Source: Lachnoclostridium sp. UBA3775 (GTDB lineage: Bacteria; Bacillota; Clostridia; Lachnospirales; Lachnospiraceae). Taken from it: a stretch of DNA of 12,342 nucleotides. Shown here one piece after another: positions 1 through 6,831 of this stretch. The translations under genes and the position numbers were made by a program. The stretch spans positions 1-12,342 of the forward strand of contig DFFN01000189.1 of assembly GCA_002369525.1 (NCBI GenBank), read 5' to 3'. How positions within the stretch are numbered: the first letter of the stretch is position 1; each line of letters starts with the position of its first letter. The notes under the pieces are model-generated. The model saw nothing but the letters and a program-made list of their open reading frames with translations, was not told the DNA's origin and made no database searches.

Positions 1-66
1 TATCCTTCCCACTACCGGGCGGATTCGGGACTTTAACCCGTTGGAAACGTGCGCCGCTAGGCACAC
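1..66 (-). mobile_element. 5' end of a group II intron (probably class C), cut by the window edge
   Basis: Read on the minus strand from 66 leftward, the sequence starts GTGTGCC, which fits the group II 5' consensus GUGYG. It continues with a segment reading GGGTTAAAGTCCCGAAT. From memory this resembles domain I of the Oceanobacillus iheyensis class IIC intron (GUGUGCC... GGGUGAGAGUCCCGAAC...). Only the first 66 bases are present, so the reverse transcriptase ORF and domains II-VI lie outside. The element starts 5 bases past the U-tract of the hairpin at 72-103. Class C introns are known to insert just downstream of intrinsic terminators, so the position supports the call. A different structured RNA with a similar motif is the main alternative. 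Confidence 0.72.
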
Positions 67-71
67 CATAG

Positions 72-103
72 AAAAAAGGCTGTGAACACTCACAGCCTTT
101 TTT
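72..103 (-). terminator. Intrinsic terminator after the lipoprotein gene
   Basis: A perfect 8-bp stem, GGCTGTGA/TCACAGCC (78-85 and 90-97), has a 4-base loop and is flanked by six A (72-77) and six T (98-103), so it could work in both directions. It begins 14 bases after the stop codon of the lipoprotein gene and would end the zinc-ribbon/lipoprotein transcript. It is also the probable landing site of the group II intron at 1-66. Confidence 0.9.
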
Positions 104-117
104 ATTAACATTATTTT

Positions 118-1032
118 TTATGAGTTCAGGAACTTATCAAAAATCATCCATTTACCGTCATACTTGTAAACGTAGATTGCGCCGTCCTTGGAATTACTTC
201 CGCCGGCACCCTTTGCCTCCATAGTCATTCCTACCGCATATGCTTCGGTAACCTTCTTTTTGTCAAATACCGAACCTGCTCCGTTTGAAGAGAATTCGGA
301 TTTAACCTTGGACTTAAGGGAATCAAGATCCTTGATCTTTGCCACATCCTTAAGCTTGTTAAGGGATTCGATGTTTTCTACATCGCCGGCAATAATTTTA
401 AAATCAACTCCGGCAGCCTTGAACTTGTCAAAAACATTCTTTAACTGATTTGTAAAGAGCTGATCAAAATCGTTCCTTGTCATTCCTTCGTTCTTGATGA
501 GCTTATCAAGAAGGTTGGAATAGTAATAATCCACTATCGCACCACCGTCACATGCCACATACTTTTTGATATAAGCATTAACAAGTGTTTTAACCTCTGC
601 ACTGTTGTCCTCTAACGGAGCCGGTGTATCATCGGGTTCCTCGGTAGGCTCGGGTGTGGGAGTGTTCTTGGGTTTCTTGGTAGGCTTCGGAGTGGGAGTA
701 TCATCGGCGCTTGACGATTCATCGTCACCGCTTGAAGACTCATCACCATCTGCACTGCTGCTGTCATTGCTTGATGATGCCTTCGAAGAAGAATTTTTAA
801 AAATACTTCCCTTTGATGAAGATTCATCATCGTCGTCATCATCGGAAGAATCCTTGCTGTCCGAAGAAGATGAAGATTCGTCCTCATCATCCTCATCATC
901 ATAGGATTTTCTGGATGACTTACTTGAGGAGCTTGATGAACTGTCCTTGGAATCCGAACCGCAGGCGGTAAGACCGAATACAAGGGTCATTGCCATCAAA
1001 ACTGCCATCAGCATTATTCTGATTTTCTTCAT
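118..1032 (-). CDS. Ser/Asp-rich lipoprotein with a C-terminal globular domain
   Basis: This 304-residue protein has a signal peptide ending in a lipobox, LTAC (residues 21-24), so it should be lipid-anchored at Cys24 outside the membrane. Residues 25-111 are almost entirely Ser, Asp, Glu and Lys, and residues 112-139 are a Thr-Pro linker (TPTPKPTKKPKNTPTPEPT), a typical surface spacer. Residues 144-304 form a folded domain ending in a YKYDGKWMIFD motif. The same type of domain appears in the gene just upstream (residues about 117-277 there), so the two may be related in origin and task. The start has a GAGGT ribosome binding site 7 bases upstream, and the gene follows its neighbour by 15 bases, so they are co-transcribed. 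The function is not recognised. The low-complexity region is coded by GAA/TCA/GAT-like triplets and may vary in length between strains. Confidence 0.88.
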   Translation of the reverse strand: MKKIRIMLMAVLMAMTLVFGLTACGSDSKDSSSSSSSKSSRKSYDDEDDEDESSSSSDSKDSSDDDDDDESSSKGSIFKNSSSKASSSNDSSSADGDESSSGDDESSSADDTPTPKPTKKPKNTPTPEPTEEPDDTPAPLEDNSAEVKTLVNAYIKKYVACDGGAIVDYYYSNLLDKLIKNEGMTRNDFDQLFTNQLKNVFDKFKAAGVDFKIIAGDVENIESLNKLKDVAKIKDLDSLKSKVKSEFSSNGAGSVFDKKKVTEAYAVGMTMEAKGAGGSNSKDGAIYVYKYDGKWMIFDKFLNS

Positions 1033-1047
1033 TATCTACCTCATCTT

Positions 1048-2103
1048 TTACCAGTCAAGATCTTTGCTGTCAAGAAAATCGTCGGCCATGTCATAAAGGT
1101 CGTCAATATCATAGTCGCTGCTCTTGCTCTTTGCTTTACTCTTGGCCTTGGTGAAATCCTTGAGCTCATCCTGATAATCTTTTATAACATCCTTAAGATC
1201 TTTTCTAACATCCTTGTCATCATAACTCTGGATCATGCTGATAAGTGAGTTGTACATTGAGTGAGGCATATCGCCCTCAAGAAGATACCACTTACCTTTA
1301 TATTTGAATGTAAGGAAGATTCCGGTATTGGAATCAAGCTTTTCTTTTCCGATAGTAAGCTTTACCTTTGCCTCAACTGCAGCAACAGCCTTTACCTTAT
1401 CGATATCGATATCATACTGCTTATCAAGCATCTTTGCGAGACTCTTATCGTCCTTGAAATCATCAAGATCCCTGAAACCGTATGAATCTCTTACATCGCT
1501 CTTAAGTTTGTCAAGTTTTCCGAGCTTTTCAACCTCTTTGATCTCAACATCAACCTTAAGCTTATACTTCTCGCTCTTAAGTCCCTTGAGGAGTACCTTT
1601 GATGCAGCATCGATGTACTCATAGTATTCCTTGGGCTCCATGTTGTAGTTATCGTCGATATATGTTTCAGCCGACTTCTTAGGCATCAGGCACATAACCA
1701 TCTTCTTGGTATTTCCTTTTTCGAAAGCGTTGAAGTACTTCTTAACAGTCTTCTTGGGACTTCCGTGGAAAATAATAAACAGAATGATGAATGCAAGAAC
1801 TGCACCTGCTCCGATTCCTATGAACTTAATAAGCTTCTTCTTTGCTTCGGCAGACATGGGAGTTCTTTCGGGAATATTGTAAGAATAATCTCCGTTTGCC
1901 GAACTGTAAGCATTTTGTACAGCACCTGCTGTTTCGTTGTAAGCACCTGCAGCTTCGTTTGCAGCATTAGTTGCTTCGTTAACGGTATTGTTAACATCCT
2001 GCTGAACCTCTTCTACAGGAGCAACGCTCTGTACGGCGGTACCGCACTCAGGGCAGAAAGCCTGTCCGTCGGGAAACTGTGTTCCGCAATTTTTACAAAA
2101 CAT
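1048..2103 (-). CDS. Zinc-ribbon single-pass membrane protein
   Basis: This 351-residue protein begins with a zinc ribbon (C3-x2-C6 and C17-x2-C20). An Ala/Asn/Glu-rich linker (about 25-80) and one membrane segment (about 91-112, preceded by KKK) follow, then an extracytoplasmic domain (about 116-280) and a Lys/Asp-rich tail (290-351). The topology should be zinc ribbon inside, C-terminal domain outside. The C-terminal domain ends in FKYKGKWYLLEG and matches the layout of the lipoprotein encoded next (YKYDGKWMIFD). The precise role is unknown. The protein has its own promoter (2156-2184). The ATG at 2103 is the only sensible start in frame, but its AGGAG lies 29 bases away with a perfect hairpin in between. 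Confidence 0.9.
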   Translation of the reverse strand: MFCKNCGTQFPDGQAFCPECGTAVQSVAPVEEVQQDVNNTVNEATNAANEAAGAYNETAGAVQNAYSSANGDYSYNIPERTPMSAEAKKKLIKFIGIGAGAVLAFIILFIIFHGSPKKTVKKYFNAFEKGNTKKMVMCLMPKKSAETYIDDNYNMEPKEYYEYIDAASKVLLKGLKSEKYKLKVDVEIKEVEKLGKLDKLKSDVRDSYGFRDLDDFKDDKSLAKMLDKQYDIDIDKVKAVAAVEAKVKLTIGKEKLDSNTGIFLTFKYKGKWYLLEGDMPHSMYNSLISMIQSYDDKDVRKDLKDVIKDYQDELKDFTKAKSKAKSKSSDYDIDDLYDMADDFLDSKDLDW

Positions 2104-2113
2104 TTTCGCTGTC

Positions 2114-2137
2114 CCGTGATAAAGATCACGGTCTCCT
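2114..2137 (-). promoter_or_regulatory. RBS separated from the start by a hairpin
   Basis: AGGAG (2133-2137) is the only good ribosome binding site for the zinc-ribbon gene, yet it lies 29 bases from the ATG at 2103. Between them is a perfect 7-bp hairpin, CCGTGAT-CTTT-ATCACGG (2114-2131). Folding it out leaves an effective spacing of about 11 bases. No in-frame GTG, TTG or ATG exists closer to the ribosome binding site. Confidence 0.65.
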
Positions 2138-2155
2138 TTCTCACATACTATTCTA

Positions 2156-2184
2156 ATATTACATGATTACACATGCTTTTTCAA
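2156..2184 (-). promoter_or_regulatory. Sigma-A promoter of the zinc-ribbon/lipoprotein unit
   Basis: The -35 is TTGAAA (2179-2184), the spacer is 17 bases, and the -10 is TAATAT (2156-2161). The predicted transcript start near 2149 gives a 5' untranslated region of about 46 bases containing the hairpin at 2114-2131. Confidence 0.8.
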
Positions 2185-2204
2185 GAATTATTTACAAATA
2201 ATTC
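2185..2204. repeat. Perfect inverted repeat abutting the -35 box
   Basis: GAATTATTT-AC-AAATAATTC is a perfect 9-bp dyad with a 2-base centre. It touches the -35 box (2179-2184) and overlaps the stop codon of the AAA+ gene. It lacks a following U-tract on the minus strand, so it is a poor terminator. It could be an operator or only AT-rich chance symmetry. Confidence 0.45.
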
Positions 2205-3774
2205 ATGATTTTTTCACTTTTTCGCCTGTAAGGTCTTCCTTTTCAAGCGTTGTCAGAACCTTTTCATCAGGATTCTTTAATTTAACAACACGGCTTGCAT
2301 GCCTTGTTATCGCTTTTTCAAGATAATTCCTTGCCTCACGCGCATTTGCAAAGTTTTCCTCCTTTGCTTCGATCTTGGCCGTAAAATACTTTTTGGCCTC
2401 GGTCTTTGCAGCCCTGGAGAGAACATATTCCTTGCCCTTGCACATGTTTTCAAGGATCTGGACAAGCTCATCCGCGGTATAGTCCTCAAAGAAAAGGAAT
2501 TTATTGAAACGTGATTTAAGGCCGGGGTTGGAATTAAGGAATTCCTCCATCGGTCCCTGGTAGCCGGCAACAATGACAACGAGTTCGTCACGGTGGTCCT
2601 CCATCGCTTTAAGAAGTGTATCAACGGCTTCCTGACCGAAATCGTTTGCGCCCTTATCCACTGTAAGCGAATAAGCCTCGTCGATGAAGAGTATTCCTCC
2701 CATCGCCTGCTCGATCACCTCCTGAGTCTTGATGGCCGTCTGACCGACATAGCCGCATACAAGACCGCCTCTGTCTACCTCGACAAAAGCGTCGGTCTGA
2801 AGGACTCCGAGTCCCTGATAGATTTTCGAAAGTATTCTTGCAACCGTTGTCTTGCCCGTACCGGGATTGCCCATGAAAACCATGTGCTTTGAAATACCTG
2901 CGGTCTTAAGTCCCTTGCTCTCGCGGAGCTTCTGAACCTTGATCAGGTTTACAAGGTCCTCGACATCAGCCTTGACGGTTGAAAGTCCGACATAGGAATT
3001 GAGTTCCGAAAGCACCTCGTCGACATCAAATTCCTTCGCGGGAGCTTTCTTTATCACAACGCCCTCGCCCTTGTCGGCCTTTTCGGTCCCGGATTTTGCC
3101 GTATTTTTTCCGGGAACATTATTCTGCAGGTTATTTACAAAATTACTGATGATATTGTTCAGATTATTGTCGGGTCTGTTGACCGGAGCCTTTAATGCCT
3201 TGCTCGTGCTGTCCGGTCCGTTTCCGACCTTATAGGACGGAGTGATGTATTTTCCGGTGCCGACGTAATATACGCCGTACTCCTTCAAAAATCCCTCAAG
3301 CATTCTGGTATATTCCGTAAACCTTCTTGTTTCCTTTTCGGCATTGTTTCCGTGGCAGGCGATGACCGACTGTCCCAAAAGCTTGTAGGTGTCCACAAGT
3401 ATCTGGGCATTCTGATGCCTGTTACGGTCATTGGGGATTTTTCTTCCCGCATCCGCAAGAACAAAATACTTTAACGAGATAGGCTGGGTCTTCGTGTAGT
3501 TTTCATTGAAGCGCAGATTTGCCATGGCCTCGCCGAAAGCCTTCTGGCCCTCGAATTTACCGTAGGACAGTGCTCTTTTGATGAGCTCGTATTCCTCATC
3601 GTTGATCTCACCGTCAGCCATGCAGATATAAGCAATGAACTGCAGAAGTTCTCTGTGCATTATCTCGTTTAATGGCGTCGAGAAAGCATTTACGCTGCCA
3701 ACATTCATGTTGGTGATGGCAGCGCATGCCTCTTCGCACAATGCTATCATTTCAAAAAGATTTTTACTTACCAT
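2203..3774 (-). CDS. TerB-like plus CbbX/SpoVK-type AAA+ ATPase
   Basis: This 523-residue protein has an N-terminal helical region (about 36-170) with an acidic loop, MADGEINDEEYELI (52-65), typical of TerB-like domains. An Asn/Lys-rich linker (about 180-245) and a complete AAA+ module follow. Walker A is GNPGTGKTT (302-310), a CbbX-like pore loop is GYVGQT (341-346), Walker B is ILFIDEA (361-367), sensor 1 is near VVIVAGY (399-405), the arginine finger is in GLKSRFN (418-424), and sensor 2 is in NAREARNY (477-484). All key residues are present, so it should be an active hexameric remodelling ATPase. This family includes CbbX, SpoVK and EccA; the substrate here is unknown. It follows serA by 24 bases, which suggests co-transcription. 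Its ribosome binding site is weak (CGGGACGG), so it may be made at a lower level or by coupling. Confidence 0.92.
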   Translation of the reverse strand: MVSKNLFEMIALCEEACAAITNMNVGSVNAFSTPLNEIMHRELLQFIAYICMADGEINDEEYELIKRALSYGKFEGQKAFGEAMANLRFNENYTKTQPISLKYFVLADAGRKIPNDRNRHQNAQILVDTYKLLGQSVIACHGNNAEKETRRFTEYTRMLEGFLKEYGVYYVGTGKYITPSYKVGNGPDSTSKALKAPVNRPDNNLNNIISNFVNNLQNNVPGKNTAKSGTEKADKGEGVVIKKAPAKEFDVDEVLSELNSYVGLSTVKADVEDLVNLIKVQKLRESKGLKTAGISKHMVFMGNPGTGKTTVARILSKIYQGLGVLQTDAFVEVDRGGLVCGYVGQTAIKTQEVIEQAMGGILFIDEAYSLTVDKGANDFGQEAVDTLLKAMEDHRDELVVIVAGYQGPMEEFLNSNPGLKSRFNKFLFFEDYTADELVQILENMCKGKEYVLSRAAKTEAKKYFTAKIEAKEENFANAREARNYLEKAITRHASRVVKLKNPDEKVLTTLEKEDLTGEKVKKS

Positions 3775-3798
3775 TATGCCGTCCCGATTTAATAGTGA

Positions 3799-4962
3799 TT
3801 ACTGGATAACCCTTACTCTGAGTACGCCGTCGATGCCCTTGATAGTGTCATAGGTCTCGTCTCCGACCTTTGCAACAACGTCAAGCACCGAATAAGCATA
3901 GTCGCCGCGGCTCTTGTTGTACATATTTTCAATATTAACGTTAAGACCTGCGAATGCTGCGGTGAACTGACTGAGCATGTTAGGTATGTTTCTGTGAAGT
4001 ATGCAGATTCTGGCTGCTGTTTTGCAGATACCGGCATCAAGTGCGGGATAATTTACGGAATTGATGATATTACCCTGCTCTACATATGCCTTGAGTTCCT
4101 TTGCTGCCATGATCGCACAGTTGTCTTCCGATTCCTTTGTGGAAGCTCCGAGGTGGGGAGTTGCGATGGTATTTACCATCTTTACGGTATTGGGATTGAT
4201 GAAATCGGTCATATATTTTCTGACCTTACCGCTCTCGAGTGCCTTTGCGATCGCCTCCTCGTCAACAAGAAGGTCACGTGCGTAGTTAAGGATCACAACG
4301 CCGTCCTTCATCATTGCGATGGTCTCCTCGTTGATCATCTTCTTTGTGGAATCAAGAAGAGGTGTATGTACCGTGATATAATCACAGGTTGTGAAAATTT
4401 CTTCACGTTCGTTTACATGCTTAACATCGCGGCTTAATTTCCATGCATTTTCAACGCTGATGAAAGGATCACAGCCGTAAACCTCCATTCCGAGAGCAAC
4501 TGCTGCATTTGCAACAAGCACGCCGATCGCACCGAGGCCGATGACACCGAGCTTTTTGCCCTTTATCTCACAGCCTGCGAATTGCTTTTTGCTCTTCTCA
4601 ACGCTCTTTGCAAGGTTCTCATCGTCCTTGTTGGCAAGACCCCAGTTTACACCGCCCACGATATCGCGCGATGCAAGAAGGATTCCTGCGATTACAAGCT
4701 CCTTTACGGCATTTGCGTTTGCTCCGGGAGTATTGAATACGACGATTCCCTGCTCGGCGCATTTGTCAAGAGGAATATTGTTTACCCCGGCGCCTGCTCT
4801 CGCAACTGCGATAAGGCCTCCGGGAAGTTCCATTTCATGCATGGATGCGCTTCTTACAAGCACAACCTCGGCATTGTTCACATCTTCTGTTGCCGCGAAA
4901 TTATCACCGAGAAGGTCAAGTCCCTCCTTGGCGATGGGATTTAAGCAATTATATTTTACCAT
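3799..4962 (-). CDS. serA: D-3-phosphoglycerate dehydrogenase, short ACT-domain type
   Basis: This 387-residue enzyme catalyses the first step of serine synthesis, NAD-dependent oxidation of 3-phosphoglycerate to 3-phosphohydroxypyruvate, in the cytosol. The Rossmann loop is GLGAIG (142-147), with an acidic residue, D165, ending the next strand (adenosine-ribose binding, NAD preference). The catalytic region has R229 in NYARD and H270 in TPHLGAST. An ACT-like domain (about 315-387) follows, suggesting allosteric control. The segment that normally carries the catalytic Glu (DVFxxEP in most relatives) is short here and reads TDFINPN, with no Glu; this may be normal for this subfamily. The start has an AGAGAGGAAA ribosome binding site. 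The gene lies 20 bases after serC and supplies the substrate of SerC. Confidence 0.95.
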   Translation of the reverse strand: MVKYNCLNPIAKEGLDLLGDNFAATEDVNNAEVVLVRSASMHEMELPGGLIAVARAGAGVNNIPLDKCAEQGIVVFNTPGANANAVKELVIAGILLASRDIVGGVNWGLANKDDENLAKSVEKSKKQFAGCEIKGKKLGVIGLGAIGVLVANAAVALGMEVYGCDPFISVENAWKLSRDVKHVNEREEIFTTCDYITVHTPLLDSTKKMINEETIAMMKDGVVILNYARDLLVDEEAIAKALESGKVRKYMTDFINPNTVKMVNTIATPHLGASTKESEDNCAIMAAKELKAYVEQGNIINSVNYPALDAGICKTAARICILHRNIPNMLSQFTAAFAGLNVNIENMYNKSRGDYAYSVLDVVAKVGDETYDTIKGIDGVLRVRVIQ

Positions 4963-4982
4963 CTCTCTTTTTCCTCTCTTTT

Positions 4983-6065
4983 TTACAGATTCTCTTTTTC
5001 GAATTTAGCCATGAAGTCTACAAGAGCCTGTACGCCTTCGATGGGCATTGCGTTGTAGATACTTGCTCTCATGCCGCCGACGCTTCTGTGTCCTTTAAGG
5101 TTGACAAGACCTGCCTCTGTTGCCTCTTTGATGAATTTGGCATCAAGATCTGCATTTCCTGTAACAAAAGGAACATTCATCAGTGAACGTGATGCGGGCT
5201 CTACGGTGCCCACGAAAAGCTTTGAGGAATCAAGGAAATCATAGAGGATCTTTGCTTTCTTCTCATTTCTTTCCTTCATTGCTGCAAGACCGCCCTGCTT
5301 CTTGATCCACTTGAATACCTTTCCGCAGATGTAAATACCGTAGCAGGGAGGGGTATTGTAAAGCGAATCGGCATCAGCCTGGGTCTTCCATTTAAGCATG
5401 GTAGGTGTTCCGGGAAGTACATCATCTGTGATGAGGTCTTCACGGATTATGGCAATAACAACACCTGCGGGTCCGATGTTCTTCTGTGCACCGCCGTACA
5501 TTACGCCGTACTTTGTAATGTCAACCGGCTCGCTTAAGAAGCATGAAGAAACATCCGAAACAAGTACTTTTCCCTTGGTGTTGGGAAGTTTCTTAAATTT
5601 AGTTCCGTAAATGGTATTGTTTTCGCAGATATATACGTAATCGGCGTCATCGGGGATGTCAAGATCCGAGCAATCGGGGATATAAGAGAAGGTCTTATCC
5701 TCAGAAGTAGCGACCTTTATGGCTTCACCGTACTTCTGTGCTTCGGAATATGCTCTCTTTGCCCACTGTCCCGTTACGATATAGGCTGCTTTTTTGTTCT
5801 TCATCAGATTGAGGGGAACCTGTGCAAACATCATGTGTGCACCGCCCTGTAAGAAAAGAACCTTGTAGTTATCGGGGATCCCGATGAGATCGCGGAGATC
5901 TGCTTCCGCTTCTTTGATAATGGTGTCAAAAGCCTTTGAACGATGGCTCATCTCCATTACAGACATGCCTGTACCTTTGTAGTCAAGCATTTCATCTGCC
6001 GCTTCACGCAGCACTTCTTCCGGTAATACAGCCGGACCTGCTGAAAAGTTAAACACTCTTCCCAT
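4983..6065 (-). CDS. serC: Phosphoserine aminotransferase
   Basis: This PLP-dependent enzyme converts 3-phosphohydroxypyruvate and glutamate to phosphoserine and 2-oxoglutarate, the second step of serine synthesis. The start is placed at the ATG at 6063-6065, giving 360 residues that begin MGRVFNFSAGPAVLPEEVL, the classic family N-terminus. An upstream in-frame TTG (6081-6083) is rejected because the GGAGG ribosome binding site lies just inside that extension. The PLP lysine is in GGAQKNIGPAG (K195 in this numbering), with a family-typical HRS motif near residues 41-43. The order serC-serA with a 20-base gap makes a two-step pathway unit; no serB phosphatase is visible in the window. It is the first gene after a near-consensus promoter. 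Confidence 0.96.
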   Translation of the reverse strand: MGRVFNFSAGPAVLPEEVLREAADEMLDYKGTGMSVMEMSHRSKAFDTIIKEAEADLRDLIGIPDNYKVLFLQGGAHMMFAQVPLNLMKNKKAAYIVTGQWAKRAYSEAQKYGEAIKVATSEDKTFSYIPDCSDLDIPDDADYVYICENNTIYGTKFKKLPNTKGKVLVSDVSSCFLSEPVDITKYGVMYGGAQKNIGPAGVVIAIIREDLITDDVLPGTPTMLKWKTQADADSLYNTPPCYGIYICGKVFKWIKKQGGLAAMKERNEKKAKILYDFLDSSKLFVGTVEPASRSLMNVPFVTGNADLDAKFIKEATEAGLVNLKGHRSVGGMRASIYNAMPIEGVQALVDFMAKFEKENL

Positions 6066-6111
6066 TTTTAGTTTTACCTCCAAAAAAAGAAATTATCGTT
6101 TGGCAAAGAAT

Positions 6112-6140
6112 AGTATAAGACTAAAAAGGAAGAGTGTCAA
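6112..6140 (-). promoter_or_regulatory. Near-consensus sigma-A promoter of the serC unit
   Basis: The -35 is TTGACA (6135-6140), the spacer is 17 bases, and the -10 is TATACT (6112-6117). The expected start near 6105 gives a 5' leader of about 40 bases with no obvious riboswitch. It lies only 22 bases beyond the stop of the SIMPL gene. No terminator separates the two, so read-through from upstream could add to serC expression. Confidence 0.88.
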
Positions 6141-6162
6141 CCTATTTTTGATTCCGTTTTGC

Positions 6163-6831
6163 TCATTTTATCTCCCATATCACGGTAACCGTATCTGTTA
6201 CCTCGATATCATCGGGTACCATATCCATGTCACAGCATGCGCCGTCTTCGGTACCGGAGCTTTTTAGCCTTAGCATGTTCGTTGCCATGGGCCTCACCTC
6301 GAGATCCGCATCACACCACGAATAATCCACTGCGGAAATATGAGACAGCTCCACTCCTGCCGCTGCCGCGAGCACCATAGCTTTTGCCTTTGCATCCTCA
6401 ACGGCCTTGCCAAGCAAAGCGTTTTTCCCTGCTTCCCTGTCCTTTACGGTATAGCTTATCCTGAATTCGGGCTCTATTCCTTCCGCATTTGCAAGCGCAT
6501 AAAGCACTCTTCCGAGGCGGGCATTGTCCGAATCGAATTCAAGCTTAAAAACATGTCTGAAATTATAGCCTGCGATACGCTGCTTCCATGATTTATCCTC
6601 GGCTTCATATCCCTCATATCTGGTCTCAACGTCAAACGAAAGAGTTTTAATATCTTCCTTATCAAATCCCAGCTGCGAAAGCAGGTCTCTGAGTTTCCCG
6701 CTGTCCTCGGCAGATTTTTTTATTGTCTGCTCATAAACCGGGTACAGACCTTCAAGAGTTATCGTTATCCTCGTCATGTCCGGCTTAAGCTTTATAACGC
6801 CCTTGCCGGTAACCTTAATTGTCCTTGGCAT
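6163..6831 (-). CDS. SIMPL-domain (DUF541) protein, cytoplasmic
   Basis: This 222-residue protein is made almost wholly of a SIMPL/DUF541 domain. It starts RTIKVTGKGVIKLKPDMTRITITL, abbreviated here as the VTGKG...KPD...I.I strand pattern, and has the family's KAMVLAAAAGV helix (about 150-160) and a final TVTVIWEIK strand. Most family members carry a signal peptide and sit in the cell envelope. This one has none and begins at MPRTIK, so it should be cytosolic. Its ATG overlaps the stop of the radical SAM gene by one base (TAATG), a strong sign of translational coupling and of a shared task. The molecular function of SIMPL proteins is poorly known, and none is assigned here. Confidence 0.88.
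   Translation of the reverse strand: MPRTIKVTGKGVIKLKPDMTRITITLEGLYPVYEQTIKKSAEDSGKLRDLLSQLGFDKEDIKTLSFDVETRYEGYEAEDKSWKQRIAGYNFRHVFKLEFDSDNARLGRVLYALANAEGIEPEFRISYTVKDREAGKNALLGKAVEDAKAKAMVLAAAAGVELSHISAVDYSWCDADLEVRPMATNMLRLKSSGTEDGACCDMDMVPDDIEVTDTVTVIWEIK

Noticed and set aside
1..67. Possible tRNA or other stable RNA at the left edge
   Set aside because: No cloverleaf or CCA end can be drawn; the GTGTGCC start and domain I-like stretch fit a group II intron better.
605..904. Plus-strand open frame opposite the Ser/Asp-rich region
   Set aside because: It is a mirror of triplet-repeat coding DNA, has no homology-like features and lies within a clear lipoprotein gene.
6066..6083. A longer SerC start at TTG 6081-6083
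   Set aside because: The extension contains the GGAGG ribosome binding site itself, and the family N-terminus begins at the ATG at 6065.
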